From: Mariprofundus sp. EBB-1
Lineage (GTDB): Bacteria; Pseudomonadota; Zetaproteobacteria; Mariprofundales; Mariprofundaceae
Length of the DNA stretch: 64,000 bases
Assembly: GCF_003665155.1 (NCBI RefSeq)
Contig: NZ_RCFQ01000009.1
Span: 1-64,000, forward strand
Reading direction: 5' to 3'
Positions 27,685-37,782 of the stretch are shown piece after piece (position 1 is the stretch's first letter; each line of letters begins with the position of its first letter). The position numbers and the translations under genes were made by a program. A model generated the notes under the pieces. The model searched no databases, had not been told where the DNA came from, and saw only the letters and a list, made by a program, of their open reading frames with translations.

Positions 27685-28455
27685 TTAGACCTTCAACAAG
27701 CGCGTGACCGAGGAGTGCAAATGAGGATTTGCAGCCAGAATATCACCTTTTTTAAGATCAACCGTTGAACCATCCAGCCCGGTAGCCAACCCACCAGCTT
27801 CCTGCACCAACAAGTAACCAGCGGCAATATCCCATGAACGCAAGCCTGCTTCCCAATACACATCCAGACGGCCTGCCGCCACATAAGCCAGATCCAGCGC
27901 TGCTGAACCACCACGACGATATCCATCCATGCTACGCATACAGACATCCATACGCTTCTGAAACAGATCAATGGTATCACGTTGGTACGACGGCATACCG
28001 GATGCAAACAAGGCATGATCAAGTTTCTTTTCCTGACTCACACGCAATCTACGACGGTTTAAAAATGCTCCACCACCATTGCGAGCCTCAAAGGTTTCAT
28101 CCCGAATAGGATCATGAATCACAGCCAGCAAAGGTTTGCCATTTTTCCATGCAGCAATGGATACCGCAAAATGCGGATAACCATGAATGAAGTTCGTTGT
28201 TCCATCCAGAGGATCAATATACCATTGAATATCCGCATCAGGACGCAGATGTTTATCCATCTCTTCAGCAACAATACCGTGATCAGGATAATGGTGTGCA
28301 ATTTCTCTGACAATCAAATCTTCAGCACGCTGATCTACGTCTGTGACATAATCCCGATCACTTTTCTGAGTGATTTTCATTCCATCACGCTCATCATAAG
28401 CTCGGGCAATCATATCTCCGGCTCGTCTGGCAGCCCGGACAGCTACATATAACAT
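27685..28455 (-). CDS. suhB: Inositol-1-monophosphatase family protein (SuhB-like)
   Basis: The metal-binding signature is complete: VAEE at 62-65, DPLDGTTNF at 81-89 and the late motif SWDIAAGYLLVQEAGG. Family enzymes dephosphorylate myo-inositol-1-phosphate with magnesium; E. coli SuhB also joins the rRNA antitermination complex. At 256 residues it is close to SuhB (267). It stands alone on the minus strand between the convergent lptG and the divergent hybrid kinase. The start at ATG 28455 has GGAGT about 8 bases upstream. Confidence 0.92.
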   Translation of the reverse strand: MLYVAVRAARRAGDMIARAYDERDGMKITQKSDRDYVTDVDQRAEDLIVREIAHHYPDHGIVAEEMDKHLRPDADIQWYIDPLDGTTNFIHGYPHFAVSIAAWKNGKPLLAVIHDPIRDETFEARNGGGAFLNRRRLRVSQEKKLDHALFASGMPSYQRDTIDLFQKRMDVCMRSMDGYRRGGSAALDLAYVAAGRLDVYWEAGLRSWDIAAGYLLVQEAGGLATGLDGSTVDLKKGDILAANPHLHSSVTRLLKV

Positions 28456-28699
28456 TGGTGACTCCTGAAATTAACTTTGTGATTTTCATTGGAAAAGAAC
28501 GTGAAAATGGCCGCGAACATTAGCACATCGGCAACCGGAAAAGCACCTTTGAGTTTAGCACCCCAAGACTATCGCATGATAACATACTCTATTTGCAATC
28601 ATTACTTACTCTACTAGTGAATACTGGTTACAAGGTCATTCCCTTCAAATACTGCTATATCCATTTAAATACACTAAGCAACAGCAACTTTCGTCTGCC

Positions 28700-28714
28700 T
28701 GCTTGCAGCAAGCA
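28700..28714. other. 15-bp perfect palindrome upstream of the hybrid kinase gene
   Basis: TGCTTGC-A-GCAAGCA is a perfect inverted repeat with one central base, located about 80 bp before the kinase start, in the roughly 340-bp space between suhB and the kinase. It is not followed by a T tract, so it is a possible protein-binding site rather than a terminator. I see nothing else in this space. Confidence 0.35.
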
Positions 28715-28794
28715 AAAATAGCACTACACTTATTTACTGGAAACGCATGATGTCGGTTCCGTCTTTGCTATCATTAATCGTGAATGGAGTGTTC

Positions 28795-30927
28795 ATGCTC
28801 AAGGTGAAAAACCTCAATCAATTGCTTCATAACCATACAGGTGACGCTTCACTTGCAGAAACACAACTTCAGCAAACCAAGGCCCGCATCCTGCTCACTT
28901 GTGCCAGCCTCTCTTACATCATACTTCACGGTGATTATTTCGATTATTTTATGGTCGAAGCACTTAGCTTCGCGTTCTTCTACTTTGCAACCAACTTCGT
29001 TGCACTCATCAAGCTGCGAAAAACAACATTCTCTGCATTTGAAAACCTGGCCTATCCGGTTCTGGATGTAATCATTGTCAGCTTCGGCATGCTCATTGAT
29101 GGCGGTCACTCCAGTGGCGTTTATTTCATGCTGTTGGTCATCATCATTGGTAACGGTTTGCGTTTCGGCAATCCAATGCTCATTTACACTCAGGTTTTAT
29201 GCCTCATCGGACTGGCAACCATCACCAGCTATGCCTATACCTTGATGCAAATCCCCGTAGATATTACGCTCCTATCGTGGCAAATATTCACACTTCTCGC
29301 AGTACCGTTTTATGTCTATTTAATTGTCCGGAAACTTGAAAAAGCCATCAAGGATAAAAACATTGCTGAAGAAACTTCATTTCACCTGCTCGATAAGGGG
29401 CCTCTGCCAGTATTCACTTACGATCTGGATCAGCGGGGCACACCGAGAGTGCGTTATGCCAACGATACGATCAATCACATGTTCCAGCACAATCACCAGG
29501 TATTGATTGGCGAGCCTGTCGATATTTTTGTGCTGGCAGAAGACAGTCAGGAGATATTGGAATTTTGCAGGCAAGCACTTGATCAGAAAAACAGGGAAAC
29601 CAATGCGACAGCAAACAACTTTTATATTCGTGGTAGAGACAAATCTGGCAATATTTTAAAGCTCATGCTCTCTACTATCTGCATGCGCTGGCGAGATCAC
29701 TGGATTGGTGTCTGTTTTATGATGGACATTACACAACGTGAAACCACTCAGGAAGAGATGGAATCCGTGCATCGTTATGCCTACATGTCCACCTTGGTAG
29801 CTGGTATTGTGCATGATTTTCGTAATGTACTGACCAATATGATTGGTTATGCTGAAGTCATGCAAATGAACAGCACCAAGGATTCAGATCGGGAACAGCT
29901 TGAAGCCATCATAGCAGCCGGTGAACGTGGTTCTGAACTCACCTCCCACTTGTTAAAACTCGGACATATGCCCAATGATAGTGAGCCTGCAATGAGCTTC
30001 ACCCAGGGCCACACCCTAGCGCAACCACTTGAGCATATTATTGGCCTCACCCGCTTGCAGTTACCATCTTATATTCAATTACAATCTCATATCGAAGAAC
30101 CGCTGCATGATGTCAGCATCAGCACCACTGAAATTGAACAGATCCTGTTGAATCTCATCAATAACTCCACTCAAGCCATCTCAGAGAATGGGCAGATTGC
30201 TATAGATATTCGTAATGAACCCAATAACAAATTGGCCAAACCCGGACACCCATGTCTATGTATTCGGGTGACTGATAATGGAGCTGGTATTACGGCGGAT
30301 CATATCGACAGCATCTTCAAACCATTCTGGACATCCAAAAGCACTGAAGGCGGTTCAGGGCTTGGGTTAACGATGGTTGAACGCATCATCAAACGAAACC
30401 ACGGCAGTATTGATGTCACATCGACACCCTATCAAGCAACCAGCTTCACTGTTCATTTACCACCTTATATTCCCCCTTCTAAGGAAGAGGAAAGTCATAC
30501 TCATCAACAAGAATCGCCCGCCCTCAAACAACAATCAGCGCCTAAACAGACTACCTATGAAGGTGGCGACCATGCTCTCGTGGTAGATGATGTAGCTGAT
30601 ATTGTAAAAATCCATCAGGCCATGCTCACCCATTTAAAGATCACATCCGATACAGCAGAAAACGGCCAGGAGGCCCTTGCAATGCTGCAACAACCAGATC
30701 ATCCATTTGATCTGGTGATCACTGACTATAAAATGCCTGTCATGGATGGTTTGCAGTTAATTCAGCATATTCGACAGTTTGATGAGAAACTGCCTATTGT
30801 GATGATTACAGCCTTCGGTGAAGACCATCAATTATTACAAGCTATTGATTATAATGTCACACTACTGAATAAACCAATCAACATGGATAAGTTGAAAGAT
30901 GCCGTTATCAACACCTTAGCCAAATAG
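28795..30927 (+). CDS. RpfC-like membrane hybrid sensor histidine kinase
   Basis: I prefer the start at ATG 28795, which has GGAG five bases upstream; in-frame ATGs at 28747 would add 16 residues. Residues 30-180 form about five membrane helices with few loops and the motif GNGLRFG at 119-125, which resembles the sensory region of RpfC-type kinases. A PAS-like domain follows (about 195-315), then HisKA with H340 in GIVHDFRN, an ATPase domain with LLNLINNSTQAI, DNGAGIT and GGSGLGLTM, and a C-terminal receiver with VVDDV and the phosphorylatable Asp in VITDYKMPVMDG. There is no Hpt domain and no regulator beside it. The ligand is unknown. Confidence 0.88.
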   Translation: MLKVKNLNQLLHNHTGDASLAETQLQQTKARILLTCASLSYIILHGDYFDYFMVEALSFAFFYFATNFVALIKLRKTTFSAFENLAYPVLDVIIVSFGMLIDGGHSSGVYFMLLVIIIGNGLRFGNPMLIYTQVLCLIGLATITSYAYTLMQIPVDITLLSWQIFTLLAVPFYVYLIVRKLEKAIKDKNIAEETSFHLLDKGPLPVFTYDLDQRGTPRVRYANDTINHMFQHNHQVLIGEPVDIFVLAEDSQEILEFCRQALDQKNRETNATANNFYIRGRDKSGNILKLMLSTICMRWRDHWIGVCFMMDITQRETTQEEMESVHRYAYMSTLVAGIVHDFRNVLTNMIGYAEVMQMNSTKDSDREQLEAIIAAGERGSELTSHLLKLGHMPNDSEPAMSFTQGHTLAQPLEHIIGLTRLQLPSYIQLQSHIEEPLHDVSISTTEIEQILLNLINNSTQAISENGQIAIDIRNEPNNKLAKPGHPCLCIRVTDNGAGITADHIDSIFKPFWTSKSTEGGSGLGLTMVERIIKRNHGSIDVTSTPYQATSFTVHLPPYIPPSKEEESHTHQQESPALKQQSAPKQTTYEGGDHALVVDDVADIVKIHQAMLTHLKITSDTAENGQEALAMLQQPDHPFDLVITDYKMPVMDGLQLIQHIRQFDEKLPIVMITAFGEDHQLLQAIDYNVTLLNKPINMDKLKDAVINTLAK

Positions 30928-30928
30928 C

Positions 30929-31759
30929 TTAGAAGGAACCAATCAAAGCCTGACTGGAAAAATCATCGTATTGGGCATCAACAAAATAGAGGCCATGAGC
31001 CGGTGCTGTAGCTGCCCCTAAACTTCTGTCTTTGCCTGCTAATAACGCAGCAAAAGCATCTGGCGTTGATCTTCCACAGCCCACATCCACAAGATTACCA
31101 ACCAGATTACGCACCATATGGTAAAGGAATGCATCAGCCGACACTGAGATAGTGATACAATGACCTGATTGTTCGACGGTTAATGTGTGAATACAGCGCG
31201 TGGCGCTCGATGCCTGACAACCAGATGCTCTGATCGCACTGAAGTCCTGCCGGCCCATACAGTGTTGAGCAGCCTCCCGCATGGCTTCCACATCCAGTGT
31301 TTTTGGCATCCACCAGTGCTGCCATCGATGCAGGGCAGATGCAGTGCTTCGGTTCCAAATCTGATAACGATAAGAACGACCTCGACAATCAAAACGAGCA
31401 TGGAAATTGGCATCCACGGCTCTCACACCAATGACCCTGATCTGAAGTGGTAAAAAACTGTTGATGCCATGCACATATGCCAGATGTGACCTTTGCCAGC
31501 GGCTTGCGCTCACATCCGCATGTACCATCATTGCCTCAGCATGCACACCAGCATCTGTACGCCCGGCAGCGGTTACCACGACACTACCCCCTTCAATTCT
31601 CTGTAATGCTTCCTGCATGGTTGCCTGAACCGAACATGCATTATTTTGCTGCTGCCAACCGTGAAAAGGCTGACCATCAAATTCCACAACCATGGCAATA
31701 CGTTGCTTTTCCGGCAAATCACTGTTGGCTGTATTCATATCCGTCTCATTCAATTGCAT
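30929..31759 (-). CDS. truA: tRNA pseudouridine(38-40) synthase TruA
   Basis: TruA modifies uridines 38-40 in tRNA anticodon arms. The catalytic aspartate D69 lies in AAGRTDAGVHAEA. The N-terminal strand MVVEFDGQPFHGWQQQ and the later DAFLYHMVRNLVG are conserved. It is 276 residues from ATG 31759; an in-frame ATG at 31738 is equally plausible, and neither has a strong ribosome site. It is the last gene of the glyA-nrdR-leuB-asd-fimV-membrane protein-truA series; leuB-asd-fimV-truA is also the order in pseudomonads. Confidence 0.95.
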   Translation of the reverse strand: MQLNETDMNTANSDLPEKQRIAMVVEFDGQPFHGWQQQNNACSVQATMQEALQRIEGGSVVVTAAGRTDAGVHAEAMMVHADVSASRWQRSHLAYVHGINSFLPLQIRVIGVRAVDANFHARFDCRGRSYRYQIWNRSTASALHRWQHWWMPKTLDVEAMREAAQHCMGRQDFSAIRASGCQASSATRCIHTLTVEQSGHCITISVSADAFLYHMVRNLVGNLVDVGCGRSTPDAFAALLAGKDRSLGAATAPAHGLYFVDAQYDDFSSQALIGSF

Positions 31760-31763
31760 AGCG

Positions 31764-32477
31764 TTATATTATCCAGGGGTATAGAAATGCCAACAATCCG
31801 ATACCTGCCAATAATAGCGACGCAGGCATTACAGCAGTGCGCTGCTGAATGGATGGATGTGTCTGGCACATCATATGATCAGGCCAACGCAACCACAGTG
31901 CACAGGCATGATCCGTGGCATCAGCCAGCGATTGCCTGAAAGCGGCCATCAACAACAGCGGCATTTTTTTAATATCTTTTCGTAATGTAAATTGCAAACG
32001 CAAATCCCCAAGCAATGCCATATTACCCATTTTCATACAGCTCAACATCCACACATACATCGCCAAGCGTTTGCCTACATAAGGTATTGCCAGCATGTAT
32101 CGTATCCATTCAAACCGTTTCAACAGACGAAACATCACCATAGCAATAAAGAACATTGTTCCTAGATGAAGGCTTAATATGCCACCATGCAGCAAACCTT
32201 CCCGACTTATAGCAATAAAAAAATCAGGCCATAGTAACTGTCCTGGAGTGAACAGAGCGTGCAACACGATAATGGGCACGACAAACCAGCGTAGTAATCG
32301 CAATAATCGGATAATGGTCAATGGATGCCCATCCAGTATACGAATGATCACAATTGATAAGATAAGCAGTACAAGTGATATACCCATGGATTGGGTAAAT
32401 ATAGCCATGAACAGCAACCCGGAGCCAAGCAACAGTCTGGAAGCCGGGTAGCAATCATACATTGTAAACAATTTCAT
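31764..32477 (-). CDS. Integral membrane protein, possibly CbiQ/EcfT-like
   Basis: This 237-residue protein is very hydrophobic, with about five predicted membrane helices (roughly 14-45, 62-78, 95-118, 140-150, 217-235) and a basic cytoplasmic stretch around 165-185. The topology and the opening YPASRLLLGSGLLFMAIF recall the T component of energy-coupling-factor transporters, but the Ala-Arg-Gly coupling motifs of that family are not clearly visible. The label is therefore tentative. It lies between fimV and truA, 4 bp before truA, where pseudomonads have no such gene. Confidence 0.5.
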   Translation of the reverse strand: MKLFTMYDCYPASRLLLGSGLLFMAIFTQSMGISLVLLILSIVIIRILDGHPLTIIRLLRLLRWFVVPIIVLHALFTPGQLLWPDFFIAISREGLLHGGILSLHLGTMFFIAMVMFRLLKRFEWIRYMLAIPYVGKRLAMYVWMLSCMKMGNMALLGDLRLQFTLRKDIKKMPLLLMAAFRQSLADATDHACALWLRWPDHMMCQTHPSIQQRTAVMPASLLLAGIGLLAFLYPWII

Positions 32478-32541
32478 TTATTGGAACCAAACAACAACAC
32501 GCTCTGCCCGATCGAACACCGTAGTTGAAAGAGGCGATGGG

Positions 32542-35500
32542 TCAGCTTTTCTTGTCATCCCCGTCATCATCGAAGTTAAACTCATCCAACAGGTGACCCA
32601 ATACTTGCGTAGCACTATGATTATCGTCTGACTTACTCACATTGCTCTCCTCTTTATTAGAGAACTCACCAAGTAGTGAATCAAGTTCCTGTGTAGAACC
32701 AAACGCTACATCATTATCAGGAGAATCTGACTGGCTTGTTTCAGGAGTCTCAGTCGGATCGATGAAACTGACGCCAAGATCATCCTCGTCATCTGTGAAC
32801 TCAGACAGCAGACCATCAAGTTCCTGCGTAGCACAGTGATCTATATCAAGGCCAAGCTCAACGCCCGAGGCTGGAGCAGCTTTTCCTTCTTCTATCACTG
32901 CAGCCATATCGAAATCATCTTCTAAGCTGGAAAAGCTGAGGTCTTCATCGTCATCAGAAAACTCACCCAGCAATGAATCCAGATGCTGGGTAGCGCTATG
33001 GTCTGTTTCCCCTTTTTCTGCATCCGCTCCAAGCTTGGTTGATGCGGTCTCATCCTGTTCTGTAAATTCGGATAACAGGTTACCTAGCTCTTGCGTATCG
33101 CTAAGGCCTATCTCTTCAGCGGCTTCAACCAGAGGTTTTTTATCTGCATCTGATGAGGCAGCGACCACACTATCCGGCTCATTAAATTCAGAAAATAAGT
33201 GACCTAATTCCTGCGTTGCTCCCAACACAATCGTATCGGATGATAAGTCAGTGCTATCATCAGGATTAACTGGAGACATATTTTCAGACTCGAGATCGCT
33301 TGTATCACTGACATCAGCGCCCTGCTCATCCACTGTTTCAAAAGCAAAATCCTGCGCTTCTTCTTTCGCATCACCATCTGTTTCAAAGCCCATGGAAAGA
33401 TCAGGTTCGCCTTCAATATCTTTCTCATCATCAAAAGCAGGATCGCTCAACCAGTTCAGTTCATTCGTAGCCTCAAGATTCGCATCTGCATGGTTATCGA
33501 CATCCGCCTTCACTTGCTCAGCGCCAGCCATCTCTAAACCACCCAAATCGAAGTCCAGACCATCAATTTCAGTATCATCAATCGCAATAGTAAGTGCAGA
33601 CTCTATTTCAGTGGTTTCAACCATAGGTTCAGTCACTGCTTCGGGAACAGCCTCAGAAGCTGCAGATGGCGCTTCCAAAGCCCCTCCAAACGATTCAACC
33701 GCCGCTTTATATTGTTGCAACGCTACGCCAGCCAACGCCACTGAAGCGGCAGTTACAGCTGCAGCAAAACCACTTTGATCATGTTTGCCATGCAATATTT
33801 CAGATTTCTTCACATGCGCTTCGGTATTTGCAGGGTTTACACGCAACGCCAGATCCAACTGCTGTAGAGCTTCGTCATCCATACCATAACGAATATAAAC
33901 ATCAGCTTCAGATAAATAATCCACATTCGGATCTACTTCCGGGCTGGCATTTACATCAAACGCTTCGAGCTCAGCCGTATCGGTATCGCTTAACTCATCT
34001 GAGAAAGAAGCCATCGAAGCCGTTGTGTTGGCATCCATACCCTTACTTTCATCCGTTTCAATACTATCAACGGCTTCTTCAACCACTTCCTCGAATGATT
34101 CATCATGCGCTGTTTGTTCTGCTATAGTTTCAGATAAGTGCTGATCAGAGGCAGGGTGCACAGGTTCTTTGCGCATGCGCATGGCAATGATACCAAGCAT
34201 AACAATCACCAAAGAGAGTAATAGCCATGTGACCCACTCGGATGTAGAACTTGTTTGCGTTACAGCAGCAGGCTTCACCTGGTTTTCCAGCTGAGCCTGT
34301 AGTCGCGTTAATAAAATCTCCAGCTTCGCAATACGCGCATCCGACGCTGCCGAAGAACCTTCATCCACTTTCGTTTTAAGTCCGTCAACACTAGCTTTGT
34401 TGGCAAGCAATTGCGTTTGAAGCTCTTCATTCTTCTGTTGCAAGGCTAACAAAAGCTGGTTTGTTTCTGACTGCACCTGCAAAAACTGTTCAATATTGGG
34501 GGTGCTCGCACCTTTACTCTGAGCAGGCACTGCTGTTTTGATAGCGGATGGACTTGCAATAGCAGCTGCATCTTTTTTCTGAGATTTAAGCAGATCCTGT
34601 GTCGCTTCAACAGGTTTTACAGCTAATGCTTCTCCTTCGGCTTGCTCACCGAAGCTTACACGATTGGTATAACGGTTACGCTGCGCTTCTGCTTCAGCAG
34701 GGTATTTCGGTTGCACCTTCCATGCGGCCTCTTGATCAGCTACAACACGACTTGCTTCTGAGCGATCCAGTTTTTCAACTTCCTGCTCGCTTGGCGTCAA
34801 TAAATATGAACCGGCCTTAATCAGATTTATATTATCTTTTTCAAAACTACTTCTATTTCTTTCAAACAGAGCAACCATCACCTGGTTATTGCTGTAGCGA
34901 GCATCTGTGCGCAGGCGTTTGGCTATAATTGAAAGGCTATCACCGCGAACAATCGGCCCATATTTATCAGTTCTTGCCCATGAAGCAGCTTTTACAGGAG
35001 CGTTCTGTATCACTTCAGTCTGTAGTTCAGCTTGCTGCTTCGCATAGTCTTTAGTCTGTTTGGTAATCAGTGCATTGCCAGCGGATTCAGTCAATTTTGA
35101 CTTGACCGGAGGAGTGTTGACACCTTCACCTGTTTCAAGTGCTATAGCTTTGGCAGCGTGAACTTCCGGTAAAGGATCTTTGGCAACAATACGCTCTATG
35201 GATTTTGCAGAATCGAGGAAAACCGAATATTTCTTAAAGTGAGACACACGACCATAACGTACCTTCAACACCAGATTAAAGAATGGGGTCTTAATGCCAG
35301 TCCGCGAAGTAAGTTTCACCCGTGCACCACGTTCATCACTGGCTACATCGGCACGAATACTGTTTAGAATAGGGTCACGATATACTTCGAAAATTTTGTA
35401 ATCAGCCGCCGAAGCGATTTCAATAAACACCTTGGAAGCCAGTTCATTGCCCTCAAGCAAAAGAGGAACTTCAGCATATAATGGCTGGCCGATCGCACTA

Positions 35501-35631
35501 GCAACTTCAATTTTCTCTAAGGAAGCTGCCTGGGCGTTGCTTGAAAACAGTAGAAAAGCCGTGCTAAGACAAGCAACAGCAGCGTTACGCCAACTGCGCC
35601 ACCCTCCGTTATGCCTTATCTGACCCTTCAT
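32542..35631 (-). CDS. fimV: FimV-like peptidoglycan-associated polar protein with repeated C-terminus
   Basis: FimV is a cell-pole protein that supports type IV pili, twitching and cAMP signalling. This 1029-residue protein has a signal peptide (about 1-35), the FimV N-terminal domain (LEKIEVASAIGQPLYAEVPL onward), a LysM-like segment YGPIVRGDSLSIIAKRL (about 223-240), a coiled coil near 380-450, one membrane helix near 470-488, a TPR-like stretch (about 565-600) and a very acidic C-terminal third. That third ends in six copies of ATQELxxLLxEFxDD instead of a recognisable standard FimV C-terminal helix motif. AAGGGGG precedes the ATG. asd lies 37 bp upstream. Confidence 0.88.
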   Translation of the reverse strand: MKGQIRHNGGWRSWRNAAVACLSTAFLLFSSNAQAASLEKIEVASAIGQPLYAEVPLLLEGNELASKVFIEIASAADYKIFEVYRDPILNSIRADVASDERGARVKLTSRTGIKTPFFNLVLKVRYGRVSHFKKYSVFLDSAKSIERIVAKDPLPEVHAAKAIALETGEGVNTPPVKSKLTESAGNALITKQTKDYAKQQAELQTEVIQNAPVKAASWARTDKYGPIVRGDSLSIIAKRLRTDARYSNNQVMVALFERNRSSFEKDNINLIKAGSYLLTPSEQEVEKLDRSEASRVVADQEAAWKVQPKYPAEAEAQRNRYTNRVSFGEQAEGEALAVKPVEATQDLLKSQKKDAAAIASPSAIKTAVPAQSKGASTPNIEQFLQVQSETNQLLLALQQKNEELQTQLLANKASVDGLKTKVDEGSSAASDARIAKLEILLTRLQAQLENQVKPAAVTQTSSTSEWVTWLLLSLVIVMLGIIAMRMRKEPVHPASDQHLSETIAEQTAHDESFEEVVEEAVDSIETDESKGMDANTTASMASFSDELSDTDTAELEAFDVNASPEVDPNVDYLSEADVYIRYGMDDEALQQLDLALRVNPANTEAHVKKSEILHGKHDQSGFAAAVTAASVALAGVALQQYKAAVESFGGALEAPSAASEAVPEAVTEPMVETTEIESALTIAIDDTEIDGLDFDLGGLEMAGAEQVKADVDNHADANLEATNELNWLSDPAFDDEKDIEGEPDLSMGFETDGDAKEEAQDFAFETVDEQGADVSDTSDLESENMSPVNPDDSTDLSSDTIVLGATQELGHLFSEFNEPDSVVAASSDADKKPLVEAAEEIGLSDTQELGNLLSEFTEQDETASTKLGADAEKGETDHSATQHLDSLLGEFSDDDEDLSFSSLEDDFDMAAVIEEGKAAPASGVELGLDIDHCATQELDGLLSEFTDDEDDLGVSFIDPTETPETSQSDSPDNDVAFGSTQELDSLLGEFSNKEESNVSKSDDNHSATQVLGHLLDEFNFDDDGDDKKS
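32545..33222 (-). repeat. Six ATQELxxLLxEF repeats in FimV
   Basis: The TQ dipeptides of the six units fall at residues 806, 846, 881, 935, 980 and 1008. Each unit is a 12-14 residue amphipathic stretch, usually followed by two to four acidic residues, and the linkers are acidic and variable (12 to 40 residues). At the DNA level only short stretches are shared, so the units are old or under protein-level selection. Confidence 0.85.
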
Positions 35632-35668
35632 AATGCCCCCTTCTCGAGTTACTGCGCTTTTATGGATA

Positions 35669-36697
35669 CTATCGAATCAAAATTTCCGCTATTTGTACAG
35701 CGTTTAGAGCCGCACCTTTACGCACATTATCGGCAACAACCCATAAATGCAAAGAATTAGGGCACGAATGATCATCCCGAATACGCCCTACCCAAACAGG
35801 ATCCGTACCAGCCGCTTCAGTCGCCATTGGATAATCTTCACAGGCAGGATCATCCACCACACAGACACCATCAAAGTTCGCCAATAGCTCACGCGCTTTT
35901 TCGGCATTCATAGGGCCGTCAAATGTGATATTGATGGATTCAGAATGACCATAAAATACTGGCACACGAACAGCCGTTGCTGTAAGCGCTATATCCGAGC
36001 CCATGATTTTACATGTCTCATCCATCATTTTACGTTCTTCTTTGGTGTATCCGTCATCCATGAATACATCGATATGCGGAATGACATTGAACGCAATACG
36101 AGCAGGGAACACATTCACATCCACACTCTGTGCATTGAGTAACTGAGCAGTCTGCTTGGCCAACTCATCCATCGCCTTACCACCGGCACCACTTACCGCC
36201 TGATAAGTTGAAACGACCACACGCTCAATCGGCACAGCATCATGCAATGGTTTTAAGGCCACCACCATCTGAATCGTTGAACAGTTCGGGTTGGCTATAA
36301 TTTTGTTCTCGCGCGCCATCTCCAACGCCTCAGGGTTCACTTCCGGCACCACCAGCGCAATCGCTTCGTCCATACGCCAGGCACTGGAGTTATCCACTAC
36401 ATAACAGCCCGCTTCAGCAAAACGCGGAGCGTGGGTTTTAGACGTGTCTCCACCGGCAGAAAATAGTGCAATATCGACACCTTTCGGATCAAATGTCTCC
36501 AGATCCTGAACTACATAGTCTTTGCCTTTATAAGCAACTACAGAACCTGCACTACGGCTTGATGCCACAAGTATCAACTCTGCTATGGGAAACTTTCGTT
36601 CTGCCAGTATCTCCAGCATGGTTTGTCCGACGGCACCGGTAGCACCAACGACAGCAACCTTATATCCCTCTTTTTTTTCAATGAAGCGCTCACTCAT
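35669..36697 (-). CDS. asd: Aspartate-semialdehyde dehydrogenase
   Basis: Asd makes aspartate semialdehyde for lysine, threonine, methionine and diaminopimelate synthesis. NADP-binding [10 protein letters not shown] lies at 18-27, and the catalytic C139 is in [24 protein letters not shown] is another family motif. The start is set at ATG 36697, which overlaps the leuB stop (ATGA) and gives [11 protein letters not shown] before the first strand. A longer frame to 36724 would lie inside leuB. The protein is 342 residues, normal for this family. Confidence 0.96.
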   Translation of the reverse strand: MSERFIEKKEGYKVAVVGATGAVGQTMLEILAERKFPIAELILVASSRSAGSVVAYKGKDYVVQDLETFDPKGVDIALFSAGGDTSKTHAPRFAEAGCYVVDNSSAWRMDEAIALVVPEVNPEALEMARENKIIANPNCSTIQMVVALKPLHDAVPIERVVVSTYQAVSGAGGKAMDELAKQTAQLLNAQSVDVNVFPARIAFNVIPHIDVFMDDGYTKEERKMMDETCKIMGSDIALTATAVRVPVFYGHSESINITFDGPMNAEKARELLANFDGVCVVDDPACEDYPMATEAAGTDPVWVGRIRDDHSCPNSLHLWVVADNVRKGAALNAVQIAEILIR

Positions 36698-37779
36698 GAA
36701 GCTAATTCCTCCAATGCAGCACACACCGCATCACCCATCGCTGAACAGCTCACCGATGCTTCCCCACCAAAGGCGAGATCCACTGTGCGCACACCTGCAT
36801 CCAAGGTGTTTTCCACTGCCTTTTCTACTATTTCAGCCAGATCATTTCGATCCAGTGAAAAACGTAACATCATCGCAACCGACAAAATTGTCGCTAACGG
36901 ATTAGCTTTATTTTCTCCGGCGATATCTGGCGCAGAGCCATGAATCGGCTCATACATACCGAATTTTTCACCTAGCGAAGCCGATGGCAACATACCAATC
37001 GAACCCGTCAGCATGGATGCCTCATCCGACAAAATATCACCAAACAGGTTACCTGTAACAATCACATCAAACTGACGCGGATTACGGATCAACTGCATGG
37101 CGGCATTGTCCACATACATATGTGATAACTCCACATCAGCGTACTCGCTCTCATGCAGCTCTATGATCACATTGCGCCACAACTCTGATACATCCAGCAC
37201 ATTGGCTTTTTCGACACTGCAAACGCGATTTGAACGCAGGCGCGCCGCTTCAAAAGCAGTGCGACCAATACGGCGAATTTCACTCTCGCTGTAAACCATC
37301 GTATTATAACCACGACGCTCACCATCAACTGTTTCTATGCCACGCGGCTGACCAAAATAGATACCGCCAACCAGTTCACGCACAACAAGGATATCCACAC
37401 CATCAATCACTTCAGGTTTCAAGGTTGAAGCATCCAGCAACTGCGAGTGCACCTTGGTCGGCCGATAATTCGCAAACAGCCCCAGATCTTCACGGATACG
37501 CAACAAGCCTGCTTCCGGACGCAGCGGTTTATCCAGTTTTTCCCATTTCGGACCACCAACAGCACCAAGCAGCACTGCATCAGATGCATGTACCAGTTTA
37601 CGTGTCGCTTCAGAATATGGAGCACCGTCAACGTCGTAACCGACACCACCAATCGTGCCCTCCTGCCAACTGGCATTCAGACCAAAAGAGCGATTCAACA
37701 CGCCCAGTACTTTGACAGCCTCATTGACAATTTCCGGGCCTATACCGTCACCCGGTAACACTGCAATTTTGATAGTCAT
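36694..37779 (-). CDS. leuB: 3-isopropylmalate dehydrogenase
   Basis: LeuB oxidatively decarboxylates 3-isopropylmalate in leucine synthesis using NAD. Family motifs include [13 protein letters not shown] at 5-17, [23 protein letters not shown], and the metal/substrate signature [27 protein letters not shown] near 255-280. At 361 residues it is full length. leuA, leuC and leuD are not in the window. It follows nrdR by 3 bp and overlaps asd by 4 nt. Confidence 0.96.
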   Translation of the reverse strand: MTIKIAVLPGDGIGPEIVNEAVKVLGVLNRSFGLNASWQEGTIGGVGYDVDGAPYSEATRKLVHASDAVLLGAVGGPKWEKLDKPLRPEAGLLRIREDLGLFANYRPTKVHSQLLDASTLKPEVIDGVDILVVRELVGGIYFGQPRGIETVDGERRGYNTMVYSESEIRRIGRTAFEAARLRSNRVCSVEKANVLDVSELWRNVIIELHESEYADVELSHMYVDNAAMQLIRNPRQFDVIVTGNLFGDILSDEASMLTGSIGMLPSASLGEKFGMYEPIHGSAPDIAGENKANPLATILSVAMMLRFSLDRNDLAEIVEKAVENTLDAGVRTVDLAFGGEASVSCSAMGDAVCAALEELAS

Positions 37780-37782
37780 CCC

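Noticed and set aside
33251-33778. 175-codon Ser/Ala-rich plus-strand frame opposite fimV
   Set aside because: Composition mirrors the acidic fimV tail on the other strand; an antisense shadow.
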